DNA from: Equadaptatus sp045642025
GTDB taxonomy: Bacteria; Synergistota; Synergistia; Synergistales; Synergistaceae
Assembly: GCA_045642025.1 (NCBI GenBank)
Contig: JAZUIB010000016.1
Location: 1 to 36,526, forward strand
Length of the DNA stretch: 36,526 bases
Direction: 5' to 3'
The position numbers and the translations under genes are program-made. The notes under the pieces are model-generated. The model made no database searches and was not told where the DNA came from. It saw nothing but the letters and a program-made list of their open reading frames with translations. Shown here piece by piece: positions 1-6,497 of this stretch. Numbering within the stretch: position 1 is the first letter of the stretch; each line of letters starts with the position of its first letter.

Positions 1-349
1 TCTGCGGAAAATATTTTGACGGGTACAGCGAGTTGCAATAAGGTCTGACATGCACAAAAATATCTGTTATGCCTAACGCTTTGCAATTCTCAGCCGCTTC
101 GGTAAATTTTGCGGCAAAATCCCCGCCTGAAAGCATATTTCCAAGCTCCATGTATGTGAACCATACACCCTTCACATAATTTACGTCTTTTTTGTATAGC
201 GTACAGCCGCCTCCGGCAAAATTTGTGTTGCCGCCGCCCCTTGTAAAATTCTTCTCAGCTGTCTCCGCCGCAAATACAGGCGATACCGAAGCGAATATGA
301 ATGATACGAGCATCAGGACTGCGAAAAGTTTTTTGAGTTTGCTCTGCAT
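1..349 (-). CDS. Secreted GHL10-type glycoside-hydrolase-like protein (5' part, cut by window edge)
   Basis: Reading leftward from ATG at 349 gives 116 codons with no stop before the window edge, so the 3' part is missing. The start follows GGAGG (358-362) with 8 nt spacing. Residues 1-28 are a signal peptide (basic start, hydrophobic core, ending PVFAA). After a Gly/Asn-rich linker come VKGVWFTYMELGNM and, further on, LGITDIFVHVRPYCNSLYP. This matches the start of the GHL10 / DUF187 family, whose first strands carry a RGVW(L/F)T motif and a later FVQVRP-like strand. The family is thought to act on glycans or peptidoglycan. The catalytic part lies outside the window, so activity cannot be judged. 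The ribosome-binding site, first codons and promoter resemble those of the Synerg-CTERM gene at 6288. Confidence 0.7.
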   Translation of the reverse strand, partial: MQSKLKKLFAVLMLVSFIFASVSPVFAAETAEKNFTRGGGNTNFAGGGCTLYKKDVNYVKGVWFTYMELGNMLSGGDFAAKFTEAAENCKALGITDIFVHVRPYCNSLYPSKYFPQ

Positions 350-380
350 GACATATACCTCCGAAAATATTTATAAAAAC

Positions 381-428
381 CAATTACGATAAAAGACAAT
401 GAATAATGCAGAATGAATAATGAAGAAT
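381..428. repeat. 16-bp unit plus heptad repeat
   Basis: CAATTACGATAAAAGA (381-396) matches the unit of a degenerate 16-bp tandem repeat at 26011-26090. It runs into four heptads (401-428) of the form GAATAAT / GCAGAAT / GAATAAT / GAAGAAT in exact register. Confidence 0.6.
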
Positions 429-437
429 TTTAAAGGC

Positions 438-496
438 GCACCTCGCACTTCGTATTACCTTTAAGGGCGCACTTAGCACTTAGCACCTCGCAAAAC
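438..496. repeat. GCACYTN heptanucleotide repeats
   Basis: Heptads GCACCTC and GCACTTC (438-451) are followed after a short gap by GCACTTA twice, GCACCTC and GCAAAAC (469-496). The same heptad occurs at 15062-15075 and 26680-26707. Confidence 0.65.
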
Positions 497-521
497 CTTA
501 GAACCGCTAAAATCATCGTCT

Positions 522-552
522 TTCTGCGGACGGCGTAAGCCGTAGCGCAGAA
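522..552. repeat. Palindromic intergenic element, type A
   Basis: Outer arms TTCTGCG (522-528) and CGCAGAA (546-552) enclose an inner hairpin CGGC-gtaa-GCCG. A second copy at 25942-25974 has identical outer arms but a different inner stem, which implies that base pairing is kept. Confidence 0.65.
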
Positions 553-580
553 TCCAGCGACTTTCGGTCTATTTTTTCTA

Positions 581-595
581 ACGGGCAAAGCCCGT
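581..595. repeat. Palindromic intergenic element, type C
   Basis: ACGGGC-aaa-GCCCGT, a 6-bp stem with a 3-nt loop. A related palindrome with the same GGGCaaaGCCC core is at 26183-26215. Confidence 0.55.
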
Positions 596-607
596 AACGT
601 CACTGGA

Positions 608-637
608 CACTGCGCAAGCCCTTTGGGCTTCGCAGTG
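608..637. repeat. Palindromic intergenic element, type B
   Basis: CACTGCG (608-614) and CGCAGTG (631-637) enclose AAGCCC-ttt-GGGCTT. The same outer arms, flanked by GGA(C/T)A on the left and AGAC further right, occur at 26127-26152 with an A/T inner stem. Confidence 0.6.
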
Positions 638-653
638 AGACGGTGAAGAAAAA

Positions 654-695
654 GCTTAAAGCTTATTGCTTAATGCTCGCCGCTTATGGCTTTCT
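654..695. repeat. GCTTANN heptanucleotide array
   Basis: Six consecutive heptads, GCTTAAA, GCTTATT, GCTTAAT, GCTCGCC, GCTTATG and GCTTTCT, in exact register. It is another sequence variant of the 7-bp periodic arrays in this window. Confidence 0.55.
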
Positions 696-706
696 TCCAT
701 CCTGCC

Positions 707-780
707 GTTATTGTACCATTTCCGAAAGAATTTACACCGCTTTTTTGCGTTTTTTCTAAGTGTTTTTACTGATTTTTACT
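707..780 (-). promoter_or_regulatory. Promoter block homologous to that of the Synerg-CTERM gene
   Basis: Read leftward it carries an extended -10 (TGG plus TACAAT at 710-718) and about 60 bp upstream that align with 6322-6395. Shared parts include AACACTTA, a run of A, GCGGTGTA or ACGGTGTA, and AAATGnTAnAATAAC. It presumably drives the GHL10 gene at 349, although the repeat mosaic lies between. Confidence 0.5.
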
Positions 781-814
781 GCCGCCCAAAAATGCAAAAT
801 TCTTAAAATTGGTA

Positions 815-843
815 TTGACAATATATATATATATATATATATA
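815..843 (+). promoter_or_regulatory. Promoter with AT-dinucleotide spacer
   Basis: TTGACA (815-820) is a consensus -35. It is followed directly by an uninterrupted AT tract to 843, so TATATA at 838-843 sits exactly 17 bp downstream as a -10. The transcript would read into the small secreted protein gene at 945. Tract length would set both spacing and -10 position. Confidence 0.6.
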
Positions 844-876
844 CTCCACGTGTAATCTCATGAAAACGGTATAAAG

Positions 877-895
877 CCCCGCCTTTTAGGCGAGG
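877..895 (+). other. Hairpin in the 5' leader of the small secreted protein
   Basis: CC-c-CGCC, loop TTTTA, GGCG-a-GG, followed by TGAGTGTTG. CTCA at 857-860 can extend the stem with TGAG further out. Subterminal hairpins of IS200/IS605 elements look similar, but no transposase is nearby, so a plain leader hairpin is equally possible. Confidence 0.4.
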
Positions 896-944
896 TGAGT
901 GTTGCGAAATTTCTTGTGAGACAAATTTTAGGAGGTGTATTTGT

Positions 945-1109
945 ATGAAAAAGTTTTTTGCTTTAATGCTTTTGGTTGGTGCGCTGTTTGTTCTCTGTGC
1001 TCCTGCATTTGCCGACGGAGATGAGTGCCCGATATGCGGCGAACATGCTGTCTTTTATAATCCCCAGGCGAGCCGCTATGAATGCGCGTGGTGTTACTGG
1101 AAGTTTTAG
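945..1109 (+). CDS. Small secreted Cys4 (zinc-ribbon-like) protein, 54 aa
   Basis: ATG at 945 follows GGAGG (931-935) with 9 nt spacing and the frame ends at TAG 1107-1109. Residues 1-23 are a typical signal peptide (MKKFFALML, hydrophobic core, APAFA). The mature 31 residues contain CPIC (residues 28-31) and CAWC (47-50), two CxxC knuckles spaced like a rubredoxin or zinc-ribbon fold, and end in aromatic WCYWKF. A promoter, RBS, signal peptide and terminator all in the right order make this a real gene despite its size. It could bind Zn or Fe, or use the cysteines for thiol-disulfide chemistry in the periplasm. I do not recognise a named family, and no partner gene is adjacent. Confidence 0.8.
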   Translation: MKKFFALMLLVGALFVLCAPAFADGDECPICGEHAVFYNPQASRYECAWCYWKF

Positions 1110-1140
1110 GTGAAGTTGGGACAATTAAGCACAATGGAAC

Positions 1141-1169
1141 GAGCGGGCTTATTGCCCGCTCATTTTTTT
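1141..1169 (+). terminator. Rho-independent terminator of the small secreted protein
   Basis: GAGCGGGC (1141-1148), loop TTATT, GCCCGCTC (1154-1161), then a run of seven T. It lies 31 nt after the stop at 1109. Confidence 0.9.
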
Positions 1170-1236
1170 GCGTTCTCCGATTTTGTTGTCCTCCGGTTCA
1201 AAGGTTACAACAGGGAACAGTCTGTTCCGCCGTGCG

Positions 1237-2409
1237 CTATTTCAGCTTGAAATCCCAGTATTTGCTGTAATCCTCATGCAGGGATATTCTCATGGTCTGT
1301 TTGCTCATGTCATAGACAGAGGTGTACACGGTCTCCCAAAAACCGTCGGGGTTGTCGCGCGTGCAGTGCGAAAACGCCTGGACAATTTCGTCAACGTGCG
1401 GCTGCATTTCGTCCATCGGCGTATTTATGTTGTAATCCTTTCCTGTTGCGCTGTCGTATTGGTAATGCTCTGAATACCAGAAAGGCTTGGTACTCTTTTT
1501 GTATGCCTGCGTGTAATACACGCTCTGCATAAGCCTGCGCATATTTTCTATGGAAGTTGCTTTGTCATAACCCTTCTTAATGATGTCCATGCGCTCAATA
1601 CCGCAGGCGTGAGGCGTATAACCGTCAACCGACAGATAATAATTCGTCATTGCCTCCGGATTTTTAACGACCCGCAGTTCATTGTCCACTACTTCAACGA
1701 CGTAAGATTCCTTCGGGTCTGCGATCATCCAGTGCAGTGTTGTAACGTCGGGTTTATTGACAAGATTTCTGCCTTTCAGCAGCTCAACAGCATGCGCCGC
1801 GCTTTCCGCGTTGTCAAGAACGTAGCGGACAACCGTAAGATACGGCAGGTCTTTTGCCCCTGGATTTGTGCTGTCATGTCCAACCTCTTTCGGAACGTAG
1901 TTTGAGTTGCACGTTACGCCTTTTTCGTTTATGCCGTCCAAAACCACGAACGGAAGCAGTTTTTTCATATCTTCGGAAAGTTCCCCGCTGTCTGCTTCCG
2001 CGAGGGAGACGTTTTGCATCATTACGACGCCCAGACTTGCGTAACGCTTGTCATTTCCCTCAACCCACACGACAAAATTGGGATCCTGTCCCATGAAAAA
2101 GTCGAAATTGCGCCCGTAAAAATTTCCGTTCACGACAGCGCTGCAGGCAAAGGCTTTTCCGTTGTCCGCCGCAGTTGTTATTTTGAAAAACTTTCTTATC
2201 AGCTCGGTATCGGAATAGACGCTCTCATCAAGGTCGTCATAGCGTGTCTTGTAAAGATAATCGGACACCTTTTCAACCTTCATCGCTTCCTCCGGCTTTT
2301 TGGAGTAATTTGCTTCGCTGTCCCCGTTGCACCCTCCGGCGAATATCACCGCCGAAAACAGCGCGGTAAGCGCTAAAAACGCAAAAAGCCCTGCAAATTT
2401 TTTCTTCAT
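1237..2409 (-). CDS. Lipoprotein linear-amide C-N hydrolase (choloylglycine hydrolase / penicillin V acylase family)
   Basis: 390 residues. ATG at 2409 follows AAGGAGA with good spacing. The N-terminus is a lipoprotein signal (hydrophobic core, IFAGGC) with lipidation expected at Cys27. The conserved FACS...YGRNFDF block places the N-terminal-nucleophile cysteine at Cys89, with Arg100, Asn101 and Asp103 matching the CBAH family (PF02275). The C-terminal part (WETVYTSVYDM, then a strand reading TMRISLHED) also fits. Known relatives hydrolyse bile salts, penicillin V, N-acyl homoserine lactones or N-acyl amino acids; the sequence does not tell which. The nucleophile lies 88 residues from the start, so the 62 residues between lipid anchor and Cys89 would have to be removed for Ntn activation, or this is an exported variant of that scheme. 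It is probably transcribed from 2449-2476. Confidence 0.85.
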   Translation of the reverse strand: MKKKFAGLFAFLALTALFSAVIFAGGCNGDSEANYSKKPEEAMKVEKVSDYLYKTRYDDLDESVYSDTELIRKFFKITTAADNGKAFACSAVVNGNFYGRNFDFFMGQDPNFVVWVEGNDKRYASLGVVMMQNVSLAEADSGELSEDMKKLLPFVVLDGINEKGVTCNSNYVPKEVGHDSTNPGAKDLPYLTVVRYVLDNAESAAHAVELLKGRNLVNKPDVTTLHWMIADPKESYVVEVVDNELRVVKNPEAMTNYYLSVDGYTPHACGIERMDIIKKGYDKATSIENMRRLMQSVYYTQAYKKSTKPFWYSEHYQYDSATGKDYNINTPMDEMQPHVDEIVQAFSHCTRDNPDGFWETVYTSVYDMSKQTMRISLHEDYSKYWDFKLK

Positions 2410-2448
2410 TCTGCTGTCTCCTTATAAAATTCAATCTGCTGCCCGCAT

Positions 2449-2476
2449 ATTATATCATACGCGCGACGGAGTAAAA
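2449..2476 (-). promoter_or_regulatory. Extended -10 promoter for the CBAH-family gene
   Basis: Read leftward, TGATATAAT (2449-2457) forms an extended -10. The best -35 is a weak TTTTAC (2471-2476) at 16 bp. The start codon lies about 40 nt downstream. Confidence 0.5.
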
Positions 2477-2585
2477 ACTCAGCAAAATTACTCAAATCAA
2501 ACCAGCACGGCGCTGCATTAACCTGTTGTTCCGCACCGGCGAATAACGGCAAGTTTTTCAAGCCGCGATGCGCTTGCCTCCGCCT

Positions 2586-3752
2586 TTATTCAGGACTGAC
2601 TGTTTTATAGTAATGCCCTTTTAGGTCGTTGCCGACTTTTAATATAACAGCAGGCTTGTTAATCAGGTTATGTGTCGCGGGGTCAACCGAAATTGTGCAG
2701 TGTGTCAGTTTCAGTTTCGCGGTTTCTTCAAGCGCTTTTGCTACAGCTTCTCCGTCTGTGCCGCCTGCGCGTTTAATTGCGTCAACAAGCCATTTTGCGG
2801 CATCGTACGCCATCGTTATGTCCGTAAATTCTTTGCCCTCATCGTGATATACCTTTCGGTATTTCGCAAATACAGACGCCATATTAGGGTCTTCCTGATA
2901 GGTGTGGTTAATCCAGTAGCTGCCTTTCAGCGCGTCTCCGGCTATCTCGCTCATAAACTCAGCGTAACCGTCTCCGCCTATGACTTTCACATTTAGCTGC
3001 AGTTCTTTCGCCTGTTTGATTATGAGCGCCATGTCTTTGCCCATGCCGGGCAAAAGGAGAACGTCAGCGCCGCTGTATTTGATTTTCGTCAGCTGCGCGC
3101 GGAAATCAACGTCAGTATCGCGGTAGCCTTCATCTGCAACGATTTTGCCGCCCTTGCCGGTGAATGATTTTATAAAATATTCGCGGAAACCGTGTGCGTA
3201 GTCCGAACCGACGTTGTACAGAATTGCTGCCTTTCTGGCATTCAGATCGCTGTATGCAAATTCTGCAGCGATTTTTCCCTGATACGGGTCGGTGAAACAG
3301 ATACGGAAAGCATACGGCCGCACAGCGCCGTGTTCGTGCACCGTAACATACGGATTTGTGCCCAGCGTTGAAATATGCGGCACTTTTTCTCTGTCCGCAA
3401 TCGGCGCAACAGCAAGCGAAGTTCCGCTGGTGTCTGTTCCTATAAACGCGCAGACCTTGTCTGCAAGTATCATTCTGCGAACGGCATTTACCGCGTCTTC
3501 ACATTTGGATTTCGTATCTCCGGCGACAAGCTCAAGTTTTTTGCCGAAAAGTCCGCCTTGGGCGTTCACTTCGTCAATGACAAGCTGAACCGCGTTAGCT
3601 TCTGTCGTGCCGTAAATCGCAAAATCACCTGTAAGCGAGCCGAGATAACCAATTTTTATTGTATCTGCCTCTTTTTCCGGCTTATTGCAGAGCAAAAAAC
3701 CGGCACACAGCAACACCGCGCAAACTGCCGCTGCCGCTATTTTTTTATTCAT
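2586..3752 (-). CDS. Periplasmic branched-chain amino-acid (Liv-type) ABC transporter binding protein
   Basis: 388 residues with ATG at 3752 preceded by AAGGTGA. Residues 1-22 are a signal peptide; Cys22 could be a lipidation site, but Leu at -1 makes a poor lipobox. The mature start reads IKIGYLGSLTGDFAIYG, followed by NAVQLVIDEVNAQGG, and later GTDTSGTSLAVAPIA and LPGMGKD. This is the two-lobed LivJ/LivK/AmiC-type fold (Peripla_BP_6). It would capture branched-chain or other amino acids, or small amides, for an ABC importer. No permease or ATPase gene is adjacent, so it is an orphan here. It lies 49 bp downstream of the Synerg-CTERM gene and may be cotranscribed with it. Confidence 0.9.
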   Translation of the reverse strand: MNKKIAAAAVCAVLLCAGFLLCNKPEKEADTIKIGYLGSLTGDFAIYGTTEANAVQLVIDEVNAQGGLFGKKLELVAGDTKSKCEDAVNAVRRMILADKVCAFIGTDTSGTSLAVAPIADREKVPHISTLGTNPYVTVHEHGAVRPYAFRICFTDPYQGKIAAEFAYSDLNARKAAILYNVGSDYAHGFREYFIKSFTGKGGKIVADEGYRDTDVDFRAQLTKIKYSGADVLLLPGMGKDMALIIKQAKELQLNVKVIGGDGYAEFMSEIAGDALKGSYWINHTYQEDPNMASVFAKYRKVYHDEGKEFTDITMAYDAAKWLVDAIKRAGGTDGEAVAKALEETAKLKLTHCTISVDPATHNLINKPAVILKVGNDLKGHYYKTVSPE

Positions 3753-3801
3753 CCCCGCTCACCTTCTGTCTTTGCGGTACACGCAGCAATCTGCCGCCTT
3801 T

Positions 3802-6288
3802 TTACTTCTTCGCTCTGCGTTCTGCGTTTTTCATTCGAGTTAGTGAAACGAGCGCCAAGAGCGCGAACGCGCCGAAGCCTGCGTTGCAGCCTGACGAGGA
3901 TTTTTTATGTTCTTCTCCGTCAAATTCCGCGTCGCCGTTAAGCTCCGCGACAGTTACAAGCAGCGGCAATATCTCGTCGCCGCCGGCGGGGAAATATTTG
4001 CCGTATTCAGGAATTTCAAAGGTTATAATCTGTGTTTTTTCATCGTAGTCTGCCTTGAATACACCGTACTTGATTTCGTCTGTTTCCTCGTTTGCACCAA
4101 GAAGCCCTTCGTCAGGCAAATCTTCGCCGGCGTTTCCTATCGGCAGTATGACAGCGAGTCTTTTGCCTTTTGCAGGCTCTATCGGAACGTCAAGCTTTAC
4201 GCTTACTTTCAGCGTTTCGTTTTCGCCCGTTCCATCTGCGTGTGCTATTTTGAGTTTGAAGCCTGTTTTTTCCGTTATTTCCGTTATTCCTTTTGCACCG
4301 ATAATGCTCTCAGGGTCTTCATACAGCGCATATTCCACCCAGGCTGCCAGTTCGTTGACTGCGCATTCCGCAGCACTGAAAATTTCCGGTTTCTCGGCAG
4401 AGGGAGCCTGCCCAATAGCTGTGATTTCCGGGCTGTTCTGAACAGCGATTTCACACTTGTACGAAAGTCCCGCACTTGAGGGATTGCTTAACGGTATCAC
4501 AGGCTCATCGTCCAAAACGTCTTTCTTCCATACTATTGGCTGAGAATCGTCATCATACGGTTCCTGAGGATTGCCCTTTACCGCAACATACGTTTTGCCG
4601 GTCGGAATTGTTACAGACTTTTGGTTGGCATTGTCCCATACGGTTATGGAGCTGTTTCTTCCGTTGGTTACGCGGCAGTTGTGTTCAACAACAATGCGCG
4701 AGCCTTTTGCTATGCTGAAATCGTCAGACTGTTCAAGCGTCAGAGTGCCGGAAAGTGAATCGTCAGCTCCGCTGTGCGGCCCGGGTTGTTCCAAAATGCT
4801 GTCGCTGCATACGTCTATGACAGCCTTGTTTTTGAGTTGGAGACCGGTCAGCGTCATCTTATTGACTTTTAGAGTCTGTCCGTCAACCGTCAGTTTTCCG
4901 CCGATTTTGCCACCTGCCGTATCAGCACCGGCAGTCTTTGCCCCTTCCTCGTAAAGACCTGTGAATATTACTCCGGGTTTGCTGACCTTAAAGTCCTGCG
5001 CGTAGCTGACTCTGTTTTTGAACAGCAGCGTTATGCCTGAAGGAGCTACGGTGAATTTTTTGCCAGCGTTGTCTGTTCCAAGTACGGCGTAGCCTTTTTC
5101 GCCGTGTTCGCCGTGTTCAATGACATAGCTTCCGACAAACTGCGAACATTCGTCTTCCCCGTCTTTTATTTTGTCGGCAAAAATCCACAGCTTATAAGAG
5201 CCTTTCGGAAGTCTGCCAAACGGAACGGAAATTCCTTTGCCGTCCGCAACGTCCGCCAAGTTTGACACCTTCGCGTAGCTGACGTATTTCCCGTTGTTTT
5301 CTTCCGCTATTACAGATACAAAATCCGCCTTGCCCTGCCTTACGGCGTCCGAGGTGTAGCTGATTTTGGGCGGTTGCGTCTTGTATTCCAGCGTTTCTCC
5401 GTCCACCTCAAAGATTCCTCCGCCAAGAACAATCTCATGCGGCGCTTCAATCAGGCAGTAGCTCTTTGCGCAGCTGCCGAAGCTGTTTTTGTTTCTCTGC
5501 CTTACGGTTATGCCGGCGGGTTTTTCAATGCCGTCAGCCGCTTTCGTGCGTTTGAAGCCTTTGGACGGGTCAAAATCTTCAATCGTAAAGCCTTCTCCGA
5601 TTTCCAGTTTTTCTTTCGCTCCAGAAGCGCTTTTGAAAAGATAGACAGGCTTAAAAAGCTCTGACCTGAGGTTAATCTGCAGGCAGGGGCGCACGTACTG
5701 CCTGATATATGCCTTTGTTCCGAAATCGGAAATATATCCGGCCTTGATTACAACGCACATGTTGCCGTTTTTTGACTCGCCTGGTGTGCGCAGATACCAC
5801 ATATCACCGAGGCTGAGGACATCGCGGGCGAGCTTGGACGTTCCCATTGCCCTTGCCTCTGACAGCGACATAATGAAAAGCACGTCATCGTAATCCCCTT
5901 TGAATACATCCTTCATATCGTGCTTTACTATATAGTTAAGTCCGGCGTCAGCCTCTTTCCACGTCAGCTGAGGACCGTCGTAATTCCTCATCTGTTTTTC
6001 GTAGTCGTTGACCCTTTTGCGGAAATCAGAGTCCGGATAGTTCGGCTCGTCCGGATCGTCCCTGTCGCTGCGGAACGGAATTTTGTCAAGATAGTCCGTT
6101 ACGGTAATATAGCCGTACGTGCTGTCCTTTTTGTACACGCGCCAGTTGAACCCCGCAAAGGTCATTCTGTCGCCAACCATATCATTTCTGTCCGATTTGT
6201 AAACGCCGTAGGCAAACGCCGGCGAAACCGAAAAAACAAACGATAAGAGGGCTAAGATTGAAAACAGTTTTTTGAACTTTCTCTGCAT
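3802..6288 (-). CDS. Secreted DUF6273-like surface protein with Synerg-CTERM sorting signal
   Basis: 828 residues from ATG at 6288. I chose this over the in-frame GTG at 6297 because GGAGG (6297-6301) then has 8 nt spacing, the same as at 349. A signal peptide ends SPAFA. Near the N-terminus, FAGFNWRVYKKD, DMWYLRTPGE, NMCVVIKAGYIS and YVRPCLQINL follow the pattern of DUF6273, a domain of bacterial surface proteins. The middle is predicted beta-rich with a possible parallel-beta segment and no clear enzyme motif. The last 32 residues are SSSGCNAGFGAF, a hydrophobic stretch and a basic end, which is the Synerg-CTERM tripartite sorting signal. The protein is therefore expected to be processed at the C-terminus and attached to the cell surface by a dedicated system. 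Its ligand is unknown. Confidence 0.8.
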   Translation of the reverse strand: MQRKFKKLFSILALLSFVFSVSPAFAYGVYKSDRNDMVGDRMTFAGFNWRVYKKDSTYGYITVTDYLDKIPFRSDRDDPDEPNYPDSDFRKRVNDYEKQMRNYDGPQLTWKEADAGLNYIVKHDMKDVFKGDYDDVLFIMSLSEARAMGTSKLARDVLSLGDMWYLRTPGESKNGNMCVVIKAGYISDFGTKAYIRQYVRPCLQINLRSELFKPVYLFKSASGAKEKLEIGEGFTIEDFDPSKGFKRTKAADGIEKPAGITVRQRNKNSFGSCAKSYCLIEAPHEIVLGGGIFEVDGETLEYKTQPPKISYTSDAVRQGKADFVSVIAEENNGKYVSYAKVSNLADVADGKGISVPFGRLPKGSYKLWIFADKIKDGEDECSQFVGSYVIEHGEHGEKGYAVLGTDNAGKKFTVAPSGITLLFKNRVSYAQDFKVSKPGVIFTGLYEEGAKTAGADTAGGKIGGKLTVDGQTLKVNKMTLTGLQLKNKAVIDVCSDSILEQPGPHSGADDSLSGTLTLEQSDDFSIAKGSRIVVEHNCRVTNGRNSSITVWDNANQKSVTIPTGKTYVAVKGNPQEPYDDDSQPIVWKKDVLDDEPVIPLSNPSSAGLSYKCEIAVQNSPEITAIGQAPSAEKPEIFSAAECAVNELAAWVEYALYEDPESIIGAKGITEITEKTGFKLKIAHADGTGENETLKVSVKLDVPIEPAKGKRLAVILPIGNAGEDLPDEGLLGANEETDEIKYGVFKADYDEKTQIITFEIPEYGKYFPAGGDEILPLLVTVAELNGDAEFDGEEHKKSSSGCNAGFGAFALLALVSLTRMKNAERRAKK

Positions 6289-6321
6289 GACATGCACCTC
6301 CGAAAATTTCTACTACTCAAA

Positions 6322-6395
6322 GTTATTATAGCATTTTCACAGAAAAATACACCGTTTTTCTGTGTGTTTTTTAAGTGTTTCTGCTGATTTCTGCT
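6322..6395 (-). promoter_or_regulatory. Promoter of the Synerg-CTERM gene (extended -10)
   Basis: Read leftward, TGCTATAAT (6325-6333) is a perfect extended -10, about 35 nt before the start codon. The -35 is poorly matched. The sequence TTTTTCTGnnAAAATGCTATAATAA recurs in front of the RhuM gene (25684-25705), and a longer stretch is homologous to 707-780. Confidence 0.6.
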
Positions 6396-6440
6396 GATTT
6401 TTCATTGCGTATTTTTATGGATTTTCATCCCGCTTTTGAA

Positions 6441-6480
6441 CACGAACAAACGGCGCGGGATTTCGCGCCGTTTGTTCGTG
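6441..6480 (-). terminator. Strong hairpin after the amidase gene, probable terminator
   Basis: A perfect 17-bp stem (6441-6457 and 6464-6480) with a 6-nt loop, starting 17 nt after the amidase stop codon. The following T-run is weak on this strand, so it may work as a terminator or as an mRNA-stabilising hairpin. Confidence 0.6.
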
Positions 6481-6497
6481 TCGCCTGCAACGGTTTT

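Larger units (their letters stand above)
350..944. other. Repeat-rich intergenic region between divergent genes
   Basis: About 600 bp without a gene. In order it holds one 16-bp unit (381-396), heptad arrays (401-428, 438-496, 654-695), palindromes (522-552, 581-595, 608-637), a leftward promoter block (707-780) and a rightward promoter with an AT-repeat spacer (815-843). A short hairpin (877-895) precedes the small gene at 945. The promoter block resembles the one directly in front of the gene at 6288, but here the repeats separate it from the GHL10 start at 349 by about 360 bp. Confidence 0.7.

Noticed and set aside
821..843. AT tract as an assembly artefact
   Set aside because: It cannot be excluded, but TTGACA at the exact distance and a gene with an RBS downstream make a real promoter more likely.
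3375..3941. 188-codon frame on the + strand
   Set aside because: Antisense to the binding protein and the end of the Synerg-CTERM gene; no RBS and no recognisable domain.
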